Source: Methanofervidicoccus sp. A16 (GTDB lineage: Archaea; AGJL01; Methanococci; Methanococcales; Methanococcaceae). Taken from it: DNA of 64,000 nt. A program made the position numbers and the translations under genes. Below the pieces are notes generated by a model, which did no database searches, was not told the DNA's origin, and saw only the letters and a program-made list of their open reading frames with translations. The DNA is taken from contig NZ_CP022242.1 of assembly GCF_003351865.1 (NCBI RefSeq), positions 372,001 to 436,000 on the forward strand, read 5' to 3'. This document shows positions 27,588 through 36,969 of this stretch, in pieces. Within the stretch, counting starts at the first letter, position 1; every line of letters starts with the position of its first letter.

Positions 27588-28415
27588 ATGATCTACTGTT
27601 TAGGTCCTAAAGGAAGTTACTCTGAAATGGCTGCTAAAATATTCTCTAAAATCCTGGGAAAAAATACTATAGTATGTTGCAACTCTATATACGATGTTTT
27701 TCAGGCGTTAGAAAACAGTGAAAATGACGCTTATGGTGTTGTACCATCTGAGAACTCCATAGAAGGATCTGTATCTCTTACCCAGGATCTACTATTGGAG
27801 TTCTACGACAAGATCAGAATATATGGAGAGTTGGATATAAATATTAATCACTGTCTAGTGGGATATAACAAAGAAAAGATAAAGAGAGTATACTCCCATC
27901 CCCAGGCACTTGCCCAGTGTAGAAAGTATATAAAAAAGCATGGTTGGGAAGTTGTGCCAGTATCCAGTACCGCCAAGGCTGTTAAGTTGGTTAGATCTCT
28001 AGGAAGTGAAGAGGTTGGAGCAATTGCCTCAAAGGAGGCTGCTAAACTCTACAATTTAAAGGTCCTTGAGGAGGGAATACAGGATTACAGAAACAACACC
28101 ACAAGGTTTATACTTATTGGAAGAAAAGGATCAAAGTTGGAGTTAAAGGGAGATGAGACGAAAAAATCTACAGTTATAGTAAAACTGATAGAGGATAGGC
28201 CAGGTGCTCTATACGAGATATTAAAGGTATTCAACGATTTTAAGGTCAATTTAACGAGGATAGAGTCAAGGCCCTCAAAGGAGGAGTTGGGCAACTATAT
28301 ATTCTACATCGACTACATAACTCCTGACAATGAGGAGGATCTTATAGAGGCGTTAAAGAGGCATGTGGCATATATAAAACATTTAGGAAGTTATAGGGTT
28401 TTTAGTAGGGGTTGA
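27588..28415 (+). CDS. pheA: Prephenate dehydratase
   Basis: 275 residues with a catalytic domain (LGPKGSYSEMAAKIF at 4-18, VPSENSIEGSV, NNTTRFILIG with the essential Thr-Arg-Phe) and a C-terminal ACT domain starting near STVIVKLIEDRPGALYEI, including ESRPSKEELGNYIFYIDY for phenylalanine feedback binding. It makes phenylpyruvate for phenylalanine synthesis. Archaeal stand-alone form without a chorismate mutase domain. GGTGAAAAAAT precedes the ATG. Confidence 0.94.
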   Translation: MIYCLGPKGSYSEMAAKIFSKILGKNTIVCCNSIYDVFQALENSENDAYGVVPSENSIEGSVSLTQDLLLEFYDKIRIYGELDININHCLVGYNKEKIKRVYSHPQALAQCRKYIKKHGWEVVPVSSTAKAVKLVRSLGSEEVGAIASKEAAKLYNLKVLEEGIQDYRNNTTRFILIGRKGSKLELKGDETKKSTVIVKLIEDRPGALYEILKVFNDFKVNLTRIESRPSKEELGNYIFYIDYITPDNEEDLIEALKRHVAYIKHLGSYRVFSRG

Positions 28416-28483
28416 TCTATTTTTTAAGGGATGCTATAATCAAGTATCATTAAACTAATAAAAATAATAAAAAGAATAATTAA

Positions 28484-28715
28484 AATCAGAATGATAGTTT
28501 AAAAGAATTAAATAAAAATAAAAAATAATTATATAAAATTAAAAACTTTTCTAATCAAAAGTTAATAAAGAAAGTTAGATGAAATTATTATATTTACTTT
28601 TTTATCTCCATTATTTTTATTATGGTTATTATTTTTATTATTCTTCTAATTACAATCTTGATGGGAACTGAGGTTTATTCTTATTTTTTATTAAGATTTT
28701 TGATAGGGAACTTAA
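28484..28715. repeat. Inverted-repeat element 6 (weak A+ / A- A-)
   Basis: A weak plus-oriented A-motif remnant (ATCAGAATGATAGTTTAAAA) at 28484-28503, a clear minus-oriented motif at 28645-28677 (CAATCTTGATGGGAACTGAG) and a weaker one at 28690-28715 (TTTTTGATAGGGAACTTAAA). No B, C or D core is visible. A 76-codon frame through the right arm is low-complexity and not a gene. Confidence 0.45.
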
Positions 28716-28878
28716 ATAGTAAAAAATTAAAAAAAACAAAAGAGTGTAAAAGATTCTGTTATAACAAATTATTATCTTTTAACCGGCAAATATTTACTCC
28801 TTTTAACAATTTTAACATTTATAGAGATTTTAGACGTGTTATTTCAATATAGTGAAAACCAAAAATAAAAATTTTTAA

Positions 28879-30210
28879 TTACAAACCTCCATCTAACTTA
28901 TTTACAATCTCTTTAATCTCCTCTACCTTCTCCTTCATGATCTCCTCAGTATCTCCCTCCAAGTTCAACCTTAGGAGAGGTTCAGTGTTGGAGGGCCTTA
29001 TGTTGAACCACCAACCTTTACAGTACACAGAGAGTCCATCTAATTCCTCTATTTCACAGTTCTTATATATCTCCTTCAGTCCCTCCAGTATCCTTCTCTG
29101 ATCCTTTACCTTGAAGTTTATCTCGCCACTGTGGTAGTACTTCTTATACTCCCTCCATATCTTTGAGAGAGGTTCCCCTCTCTCCTCCATAGTGGACAGT
29201 ATGTAGTTTAAGGCGATTAAGGGACCTTCGAAGTATCCTATCTCCTTGAAGTAGAAGTGATTTGAAAGTTCCCCTGCAAACTCCCCATCTATCTCCTGCA
29301 TAAGTTTCTTTATAAAGTAGTGTCCCACCCTACTCTTTACAGGAATTCCTCCGTATCTCTCTATTACCTCGGGAACAACCTTACTACACCTTAGATCGTA
29401 TATTATCTTTACCCCCTCCTTTTCCCTCAGTATCTCCCTGGATATTATGGCAGTGATCATATCCCCCTGGAGAACATCACCTCTCTCATCAACTATACCT
29501 ATTCTGTCCCCATCTCCATCGAAGATTATCCCAATATCACAGTTGTTATCCCTTACAGTTTTTATAATATCCCTTAGACAGGAGATCTTCAAGGTATCAG
29601 GTTGATGTGCCGGAAAGGTTCCATCTGGGTAGTCGTTTATAAATATATGGTCCTTCAACAACTCCTCCAGTATCTCCTTCTCTACAATGGAGGTACTGCC
29701 GTTGGCAAAATCAACTGCCACCTTTATATCGTAGGAATTACACCTCTTTAAAAAGAATCTCTTATACTCCGATGAGACATCAACCTTTAACTCCTCTAAA
29801 TCTATCTCCTCAACTTCCCTCCTTTGGGAATCTTCTAATTTCTCCTTTTTAAATATTGGCTTTATCTCCTCTACTGGAGATATAGGGAGTGCATTCCTAT
29901 CACACATTTTAAAACCTGTATACTCTGGAGGGTTGTGAGAGGCAGTTATAATTACTCCTAAGTCATATCTATTCCTTGTGCCGAAGTACATAAGGGGCGT
30001 AGATATGGTACCTCCGTAGGATACCTTACCTCCAGATTCCATTATACCAAATATAAATGGTTTCAGGAGTTCCTTTGAACCTATCCTTACATCGTTGGCG
30101 ACAAGTATATTCTTGTATCCCTCTCCTAGAACTCTACCTAAGGAGTATGCAAAGTTCTCATCTAGTTGTTCCCTAAATATGCCCCTTATATCATAGGCTT
30201 TAAATACCAA
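28879..30210 (-). CDS. Phosphohexomutase (phosphomannomutase/phosphoglucomutase family)
   Basis: 443 residues. Start is TTG with GGTGATACC before it. Family landmarks: AYDIRGIF (5-12), the phosphoserine loop TASHNPPEYTGFKM (about 90-103), the metal loop DGDGDRIGIVD (about 230-240), the sugar loop GELSNHFYFKE and the phosphate loop RPSNTEPLLRLN. It interconverts hexose-6- and hexose-1-phosphates, supplying sugar nucleotides for glycans. Which hexose (mannose, glucose, glucosamine) cannot be decided from motifs; AYDIRG is the archaeal ManB-like type. Confidence 0.86.
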   Translation of the reverse strand: MVFKAYDIRGIFREQLDENFAYSLGRVLGEGYKNILVANDVRIGSKELLKPFIFGIMESGGKVSYGGTISTPLMYFGTRNRYDLGVIITASHNPPEYTGFKMCDRNALPISPVEEIKPIFKKEKLEDSQRREVEEIDLEELKVDVSSEYKRFFLKRCNSYDIKVAVDFANGSTSIVEKEILEELLKDHIFINDYPDGTFPAHQPDTLKISCLRDIIKTVRDNNCDIGIIFDGDGDRIGIVDERGDVLQGDMITAIISREILREKEGVKIIYDLRCSKVVPEVIERYGGIPVKSRVGHYFIKKLMQEIDGEFAGELSNHFYFKEIGYFEGPLIALNYILSTMEERGEPLSKIWREYKKYYHSGEINFKVKDQRRILEGLKEIYKNCEIEELDGLSVYCKGWWFNIRPSNTEPLLRLNLEGDTEEIMKEKVEEIKEIVNKLDGGL

Positions 30211-30357
30211 GGTATCACCTAAGTACTGAGAATATTAAATTTATTATTTTTATTTTAATATTTATAAAATGGGAGAAAGATTTTTTCTTAATTTTTATAA
30301 ATATTATTATAATCATTATTTTTATTATTTGAATAACAATTCTATTACAGGGATAAA

Positions 30358-31512
30358 ATGCTAAAAACTGAAAACCTCTCTGTTGGATATGGTAACTACA
30401 TTGTAGTAGAAGGCATAAACTTAGAGATAAAGGAGAGGGAGATACTCTGTATAATAGGACCTAATGGAGCGGGAAAATCTACACTTCTAAAGACCATAGC
30501 CACATATTTAGAACCTAAGGGAGGAGTTGTCTATTTAAACGGTAGAAATATTCACAGGTTATCTCCCAAGGAAATTGCAAGGGAGATGTCTGTAGTACTA
30601 ACCGAGAGGGTTAATCCAGGTAATCTAACTGGGTACGATATCGTTGCTATAGGTAGACATCCCTATACAGATATATTTGGAAGATTAAGTGAGAGGGATA
30701 GGGAGGTAATAGAGTACGCAGCGAAATCTGTAAATGCAACACATCTGTTAAGTAAGAACTTCTTTGAGATGAGTGATGGAGAGAGGCAAAAGATAATGAT
30801 AGCGAGAGCCCTCGCCCAGGAACCTAAGGTACTCATATTAGATGAACCTACAAGTTTTCTAGATGCAAAACATAAGATAGAACTAACTATACTACTTAGA
30901 AAACTTGCAATAGAGAACAACTTGGCGATAGTGGTTACACTACATGATATAGAGTTGGCCCTTAGGATAGCAGATAAGATGGCTCTTATTAAAGATGGTA
31001 GAATTATCGCCTATGGATGTCCAGAGGATGTCATGAAGAGGGAGGTTGTAAATAATCTTTACGATTTGAAGAGTGCAAACTACAGTGAGGTGTTGGGATA
31101 CTTCGAGTTGAAATCCTCTGGGAGGAGGAACTGTAAGGTATTTCTAATATGTGGAGGGGGCACAGGTGCCAATGTAATGAGGTTCCTCGTTAAAAATGGA
31201 TACAAGGTGGCTGTTGGAGTACTCCATAAAAACGATATAGACTATACAGTTGCTGAAACTATGGGACTGGAGATAGTGGAGGAGGAGCCTTATAATCCTA
31301 TATCCCAGAGGAGTTATGAGAGGGCATTAGAGGAAATCAGATCCTCCGATGTTATTATATATACAGATTTTCCCCTTGGAGAGATGAATAAGTTAAATAG
31401 GGAACTTGTGGAGGAGAGTATAAAACTTGGTAAGTACATGATAAAGTACGATGGATGTGTGGAGAGGTTGAAGGAAAGGTTAAATGAGTATTATAACTAT
31501 TCTAACCTCTAA
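30358..31512 (+). CDS. ABC transporter ATPase of the cobalamin/iron-chelate class with C-terminal domain
   Basis: 384 residues. ABC domain: Walker A GPNGAGKST (34-42), signature MSDGERQK (138-145) and Walker B VLILDEPTS (158-166), followed by the switch histidine in VVTLHDIEL. The sequence YLNGRNIHRLSPKEIAREM is typical of BtuD/FepC/FhuC subunits. Residues about 255-384 add a second alpha/beta domain starting VFLICGGGTGANVMRFL that is not part of the ABC fold. No permease or binding-protein gene is adjacent. It probably energises vitamin B12, corrinoid or siderophore uptake. Confidence 0.85.
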   Translation: MLKTENLSVGYGNYIVVEGINLEIKEREILCIIGPNGAGKSTLLKTIATYLEPKGGVVYLNGRNIHRLSPKEIAREMSVVLTERVNPGNLTGYDIVAIGRHPYTDIFGRLSERDREVIEYAAKSVNATHLLSKNFFEMSDGERQKIMIARALAQEPKVLILDEPTSFLDAKHKIELTILLRKLAIENNLAIVVTLHDIELALRIADKMALIKDGRIIAYGCPEDVMKREVVNNLYDLKSANYSEVLGYFELKSSGRRNCKVFLICGGGTGANVMRFLVKNGYKVAVGVLHKNDIDYTVAETMGLEIVEEEPYNPISQRSYERALEEIRSSDVIIYTDFPLGEMNKLNRELVEESIKLGKYMIKYDGCVERLKERLNEYYNYSNL

Positions 31513-31666
31513 CAGTTTATATATTTTGTATTTTCTGTAAGTGTTATAGTTTTTATATTAATGTTTATAATAGAAATCTTTATATAATATTCTTTTAATT
31601 ATTTAAAACATTCAAAAAATTTTGAATGTTCTATATTTTTTAAACAAAAGTATTACCTGTGAAACT

Positions 31667-32134
31667 ATGGAGGAGATCAAAGAGACAATTATTGAATTAT
31701 TCTCCGATATTGCAGAGATACATGGACATAGTAGATCCCTTGGAAAGATCTACGCAATTCTCTACCTCGCCGACAAACCTCTCTGTATAGAGGATATAGT
31801 TAAGGAGTTGGGGATGAGTAAGGGAAATGTAAGTATGAATCTGAACAAACTTGAGGAGATAGGTCTTGTTAAAAAGATCTGGATAAAGGGAGATAGGAGA
31901 AACTACTACAGATGTGTGGGAGGTTTCTCCTCCTACAAAGATATCGTTAAAAGGAAGTACGAGACTATCTCCAGAGCCTGTGATAAGTTGGAGAAGTTAA
32001 AAAAGAAGTACAATATTGGTGAAAATGACAGTATCTCTAAAAAGTTGAAACGTATTGAACGTATGAGAGAGGTGTCAAGGAGAGTGTTGGAGGTGCTTGA
32101 GGAGATAGATAAAGATCTCGGTGAAGAGATATGA
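31667..32134 (+). CDS. GbsR/MarR-like winged-helix regulator
   Basis: Start placed at ATG 31667 (GTGAAACT precedes it); an in-frame TTG lies 45 bp upstream. About 156 residues: a winged helix (KIYAILYLADKPLCIEDIV, then ELGMSKGNVSMNLNKLEEIG as recognition helix, wing KGDRRNYYRCV) and a C-terminal helical coiled-coil dimer region. It resembles the GbsR-type regulators adjacent to RND transporters in Methanocaldococcus (MJ1563/MJ1562 pair, recalled). It overlaps the transporter start by 4 bp (ATGA), so it probably autoregulates this operon. Confidence 0.82.
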   Translation: MEEIKETIIELFSDIAEIHGHSRSLGKIYAILYLADKPLCIEDIVKELGMSKGNVSMNLNKLEEIGLVKKIWIKGDRRNYYRCVGGFSSYKDIVKRKYETISRACDKLEKLKKKYNIGENDSISKKLKRIERMREVSRRVLEVLEEIDKDLGEEI

Positions 32135-33273
32135 TCGAAGATATACTGAGAAAAATTGCTATCTTTTCAGAGAGAAGGCCCTTCCTTATGTTAGTGATCA
32201 TTTTAATAATCACTATCTTTGCAGGGATAGGGGCAACGAAGGTTAAATTTCAAACAGCCTTTGAGAAAATGCTCCCACAGGATAATCCTGTTATAGAGAC
32301 ACTCTACGAGGTAAGAGACAACTTTGGAGGTACAGATATTATATCCATCTGTATAAAGTTGAAACCTTCAGATAGTTCAGATAAGGTGAATGACATAAGA
32401 GATCCTAGGGTTCTAAGGTATATAAAAATTCTAGAGGCTGATCTGGAGGAAATAGATGGTATTACAGGTGTAAATTCTCCTGTGGATGTTATAATTGAGA
32501 GAAATAACGGGACTGTTCCCAATGACATAGAGACTGTAAAGGAGATCTACAACTCACTGCCAGAGGATGCTAGAAATGGAATTTTCAATCATGACTACTC
32601 CATGGTTGTGGTAAATGCCTACACAGATGCAGGAGGAGATCAGGAAAAACTTATGGAAGTTATGAAGGACATCTATCAACGAATTGAAGATTCACCTGTC
32701 CCTCCTGGTATTGAGGTAGTATGTACAGGTACTCCTCCTATGAGAAGACTTCTGGATAATCTTATGAGGGAGAGTCAGATATTCACAACCTTAATCGGTG
32801 GAATAGGTGTATTAATTGTACTCTTCTTCTACTTTAGGAAGCCCCTCTCCACCATCATGCCCCTGATACCTATAGTAATAGCGGTGATATGGACAGGAGG
32901 TGCTATGGGATTACTTGGCATCCCTGTAGATATGGCGACTGCAGGTATAGGTTCCCTACTCCTCGGTATAGGTATAGACTACGGTATTCACCTTATGCAC
33001 AGGTACGAGGAGGAGCGTAAGAAGGGGAGGGATGTGGCAGAATCTATAGAAACCGCAGTTGTAAGTACTGGGATGGCTGTGATGGCCACTACAGCAACGA
33101 CAGTTGCTGGTTTCTTAGCCCTTGTAATCGCCCCTCTACCTATGATGGCAAACTTAGGTAAGGTATGTGCATTGGGTATAACCTTCTGTATGATCTGTGT
33201 AATCACTCTACTTCCAGCACTCCTCGTCATCGAGGAGAGGTATATACTACCCCTGTTTAAAAAGGAGAGGTAA
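32131..33273 (+). CDS. Half-size RND (HAE3/MMPL-like) transporter
   Basis: 380 residues. One span near 16-35, an extracytoplasmic loop of about 180 residues, then five clustered spans (about 218-372), half the usual 12-span RND layout. Span 4 region holds GSLLLGIGIDYGIHLMHRYEEER, the acidic motif used for proton coupling in RND/SSD proteins. No frameshift or second half follows, so it likely works as a homodimer. It lies between the GbsR-like regulator (overlapping start) and a COG1361-like surface protein. Substrate unknown; hopanoid/lipid or small-molecule export are known roles in the family. Confidence 0.82.
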   Translation: MIEDILRKIAIFSERRPFLMLVIILIITIFAGIGATKVKFQTAFEKMLPQDNPVIETLYEVRDNFGGTDIISICIKLKPSDSSDKVNDIRDPRVLRYIKILEADLEEIDGITGVNSPVDVIIERNNGTVPNDIETVKEIYNSLPEDARNGIFNHDYSMVVVNAYTDAGGDQEKLMEVMKDIYQRIEDSPVPPGIEVVCTGTPPMRRLLDNLMRESQIFTTLIGGIGVLIVLFFYFRKPLSTIMPLIPIVIAVIWTGGAMGLLGIPVDMATAGIGSLLLGIGIDYGIHLMHRYEEERKKGRDVAESIETAVVSTGMAVMATTATTVAGFLALVIAPLPMMANLGKVCALGITFCMICVITLLPALLVIEERYILPLFKKER

Positions 33274-33285
33274 TTAGGTGATACT

Positions 33286-34848
33286 GTGATATCTAAGAGA
33301 GGTTTTGGAGTACTGTTGATACTGATGATAATAGTAATTACAAATGTAGAGGCTCTAAGTTTAGGAGAACTTCAATACTCCCCTGAAGTTATATACCCTG
33401 GAGATGATGTAGATCTCTGGATCAAGGTAACTAACAACGATGAGAAGGATTTAAAAAATATAGAGGTGTCTATTAAACCTCACTATCCCTTCGAGTTGAG
33501 ACAGGTTAATCCCAAGAAGGGAACCGCAGTAATACATCACCTGAATCCTGGGGAGAGTGATATAGTATACTTTAAACTTCACATAGATGAAAGTGCAATA
33601 TCGAGAGAGTATAGACTGGATATAACAGTTTCCTACGACAAGATTGAATATGATAAAGGAGAGGAGATAGTAACTCACTATAATTGGACAAAGGTATACT
33701 ACATTCCCGTTTATGGTACTCCAAACTTTGAGATAGAATTAATTAATAATTCTCCATCACTTACCCCTGGAAAGACAGAGAGGATCTCACTTCTAATATA
33801 CAATAAAGGTACTGGGAAGGCTAAAGAGTGTACCCTATCCATCGGAGGTAATCAGTATATATCCCCTGTTGGTAGCACGAAATTTTACCTAGGTACTGTT
33901 AAACCCCAGGGGAGAAAACTTATAAACCTAAGGTTATACACCAATGGAGGCACACCTGAGGGGACCTATATTATCCCTGCAACTCTATCCTGGATAGATG
34001 AAGGAGGTAAAGTGAAAAGTGAAAACATAAACATAGGACTGACTGTTAAGGGAGATGTTCTATTAGGTGTCTCAAATGTGATCACCACTCCAAGGGAGAT
34101 CAAGCCTGGAGATACCTATGTAAGGATAGATGTTACAGTGACCAACAACGGCCATGGGGAAGCAAAGGATGTAAAAGTACATCTAAAAACCTCCTACCCA
34201 TTCCGGGACAGTTGGAGTAGTGCAAACTTTAAAGGTATTGGAACACTGAAGGGAGGGGAGAGTAAAACTGTCTCATTTACTGTAGATGTTGATAAATCTG
34301 CCACCTCTAAGCATTACAAGGTTCCCATCTATATGGAGTACTTAGATGTATTCAACAGAAGACACAACACAACAGAAACCATAGATATATACGTTAAATC
34401 AAAACCAGTACTTGAGATCCTCTCAAAGGAGTACACTGTAAAGGCAGGAAAGGATAATATACTTCTGATAACTGTAAAGAATGTAGGTAATGAAAAGGCG
34501 GAAGGAGTAAGGATAACTGCCATTAGAAACAGTGCCCAACCTTTTGACTATCCTAAGAAAAGTGATACAGTAGGTACATTAAACCCAGGAGAAAATGGAA
34601 CTGGTGCCATCGTTGTCAGTGTAGATAGAGATGCACTACCTAAGGAGTACATTATTACCCTTGAGATAAGGGCAATTGGAGATAGGGATAAGGGAGATAA
34701 CAACGTCTATATTACTCAGAAGAGTATAAAGGTTAAGGTTGAAAAAGGAGGAGGTGGGATACCTCTTCTCTTGTATTATGGAGTTATAGGGATGATAGTG
34801 GCAGGAGGAATGATTTATTATTTCAGGGAAAATCTAGATAAAAACTAA
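33286..34848 (+). CDS. COG1361-like secreted protein with C-terminal anchor
   Basis: 520 residues from GTG 33286 (GGTGAT lies just before). Signal peptide at about 7-23 (VLLILMIIVITNVEA), then at least four tandem beta-sandwich repeats of CARDB/NEW3 type, recognisable by VTNNDEKDLKNIEVSIKP, IYNKGTGKAKECTL, VTNNGHGEAKDVKV and VKNVGNEKAEGVRI, each followed by G-x-LxPG. One C-terminal span (about 495-513) and a short basic tail. Third gene of the regulator-RND operon; it may be the extracytoplasmic partner of the half-size transporter. Confidence 0.8.
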   Translation: MISKRGFGVLLILMIIVITNVEALSLGELQYSPEVIYPGDDVDLWIKVTNNDEKDLKNIEVSIKPHYPFELRQVNPKKGTAVIHHLNPGESDIVYFKLHIDESAISREYRLDITVSYDKIEYDKGEEIVTHYNWTKVYYIPVYGTPNFEIELINNSPSLTPGKTERISLLIYNKGTGKAKECTLSIGGNQYISPVGSTKFYLGTVKPQGRKLINLRLYTNGGTPEGTYIIPATLSWIDEGGKVKSENINIGLTVKGDVLLGVSNVITTPREIKPGDTYVRIDVTVTNNGHGEAKDVKVHLKTSYPFRDSWSSANFKGIGTLKGGESKTVSFTVDVDKSATSKHYKVPIYMEYLDVFNRRHNTTETIDIYVKSKPVLEILSKEYTVKAGKDNILLITVKNVGNEKAEGVRITAIRNSAQPFDYPKKSDTVGTLNPGENGTGAIVVSVDRDALPKEYIITLEIRAIGDRDKGDNNVYITQKSIKVKVEKGGGGIPLLLYYGVIGMIVAGGMIYYFRENLDKN

Positions 34849-34849
34849 A

Positions 34850-35180
34850 TTACCCTAATTCCCATCAAAAAATTCTAATAAGAATAACAATAATTATAAA
34901 AAATAAAAATATAAAAAGAAGTATTAAAATTATTGAAATCAAAACAAGAGATAAATAATTTCTCCTAGGACGCTCTAAGATACTGTAGGGATAAAGCAGA
35001 TCCTCCCTAACAGTCTGCTATTATCAACTTTATTATTTTTTTTATTATCTAAATCTTACTTTGATGGAAATTAAGGTTTATTTTATTATTATTCCTCTTA
35101 AGATTTTTATTATTTTTTTATTATGATTATTATTTTTATTATTATTTTTTTAATCACAATCTTGATGGGAACTAGGGTAT
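34850..35180. repeat. Inverted-repeat element 7 (A+ / B core plus / A- A-)
   Basis: It starts 2 bp after the stop codon of the preceding gene. A-motifs: 34850-34882 plus (TACCCTAATTCCCATCAAA), 35048-35080 minus, 35150-35180 minus (CTTGATGGGAACTAGGGTA). B core in plus orientation at 34961-35024 (TCTCCTAGGACGCTCTAAG). The outermost left and right motifs are inverted repeats matching at 17 of about 19 positions. Confidence 0.68.
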
Positions 35181-35268
35181 AATATTTATTCATTACTTTT
35201 ATTGTCATTATTATTTTTATATAAGTTCAAGATTTTATTAGATAATAACAAAAAAATCTGGTGAGTAA

Positions 35269-36428
<1,160 letters not shown>

Positions 36429-36457
36429 ATTGTTTTAAATTTTAAACGATGGATAGG

Positions 36458-36469
36458 TTTTTATAGGAT
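36458..36469 (+). promoter_or_regulatory. TATA-like element for the structured RNA/TRAM transcript
   Basis: TTTTTATAGGAT lies 30 bp after the ribC stop, so transcription would begin near 36488, just before the GC-rich structured region. Preceded by a purine-containing BRE-like GGATAGG. Confidence 0.45.
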
Positions 36470-36495
36470 GAAAACAACAATAGATAAAAACACTT

Positions 36496-36612
36496 CTGTG
36501 CGGGGAGTTGGGCCCCCCTAAGTGGAGTCGAGGTTCTACGGAATAAGACTCAAGTCCATTTATGAGAGGGTAATGGAATATCCCATTACCTTCGTAAATG
36601 GACAGGCCCATA
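36496..36612 (+). ncRNA. GC-rich structured RNA, predicted three-way junction, upstream of TRAM gene
   Basis: Base composition jumps from AT-rich to GC-rich. Helices read by eye: P1 TGGGCC (36509-36514) with GGCCCA (36605-36610); P2 GAGTC (36525-36529) with GACTC (36547-36551), containing TTC-TACG-GAA with a UNCG-type tetraloop; P3 GTCCATTTA (36554-36562) with TAAATGGAC (36595-36603), then GGTAATGG (36569-36576) with CCATTACC (36583-36590). P1 closes both arms. An alternative hairpin GGGG (36502-36505) with CCCC (36515-36518) would disrupt P1. It ends about 28 bp before the TRAM start, so it may be a leader RNA or a stand-alone RNA. Family not recognised. Confidence 0.68.
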
Positions 36613-36639
36613 AATAGCGTATGAAATATGGTGAATAGA

Positions 36640-36852
36640 ATGTCATTCAATAGTCAAAGAAATAATAGAAAAATACCTGTAGTTGAGGGGAAGGAGTATA
36701 AGGTAACAATTGAGGACATGGGAAGAGGAGGAGATGGAATAGCAAGAGTAGAAGGATTTGTTGTTTTTGTCCCCAATACTACAAAGGGAGAAACAATTAC
36801 AGTTAAAATAACTGCAGTAAAGGATAGATTTGCCTTTGGAGAGAGGGTATAA
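36640..36852 (+). CDS. TRAM-domain RNA-binding protein
   Basis: About 70 residues from ATG 36640 (GGTGAATAGA precedes it; an in-frame ATG 12 bp upstream contains that site). Nearly the whole protein is one TRAM beta-barrel: YKVTIEDMGRGGDGIARVEGFVVFVPNTTKGE...VKITAVKDRFAFGERV. Single-domain TRAM proteins in methanogens are abundant RNA binders with RNA-chaperone properties. The structured RNA directly upstream suggests autogenous control; that is inference. Confidence 0.88.
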   Translation: MSFNSQRNNRKIPVVEGKEYKVTIEDMGRGGDGIARVEGFVVFVPNTTKGETITVKITAVKDRFAFGERV

Positions 36853-36896
36853 TATATCCTTTAAATTCTCTTTTTTATAATTTTTTATTTTTTATT

Positions 36897-36958
36897 AGGC
36901 ATCAGATTTTAGAAGTTTCTCATCCCCATTCAGCCGGGGACAACTTCATCATCTGCCT
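36897..36958 (-). ncRNA. C/D box sRNA (2'-O-methylation guide)
   Basis: On the minus strand: C box ATGATGA (36952-36946), 12-nt guide AGTTGTCCCCGG, D' box CTGA (36933-36930), C' box GGGATGA (36926-36920, one mismatch to consensus), 14-nt guide, D box CTGA (36905-36902). A 5-bp terminal stem AGGCA/TGCCT (36958-36954 with 36901-36897) closes the kink-turn. By the N+5 rule the D' guide would direct methylation of a G in CCGGGGACAACU and the D guide a U in AUUUUAGAAGUU. It lies between convergent genes. Nop5 and fibrillarin, its protein partners, are encoded at 50-52 kb. Confidence 0.86.
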
Positions 36959-36969
36959 GGAACTTAGTT

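Noticed and set aside
28622-28852. 76-codon plus-strand frame
   Set aside because: It passes through two A-motifs of element 6; hydrophobic start is just ATT/TTA-rich repeat arm. No family or binding site.
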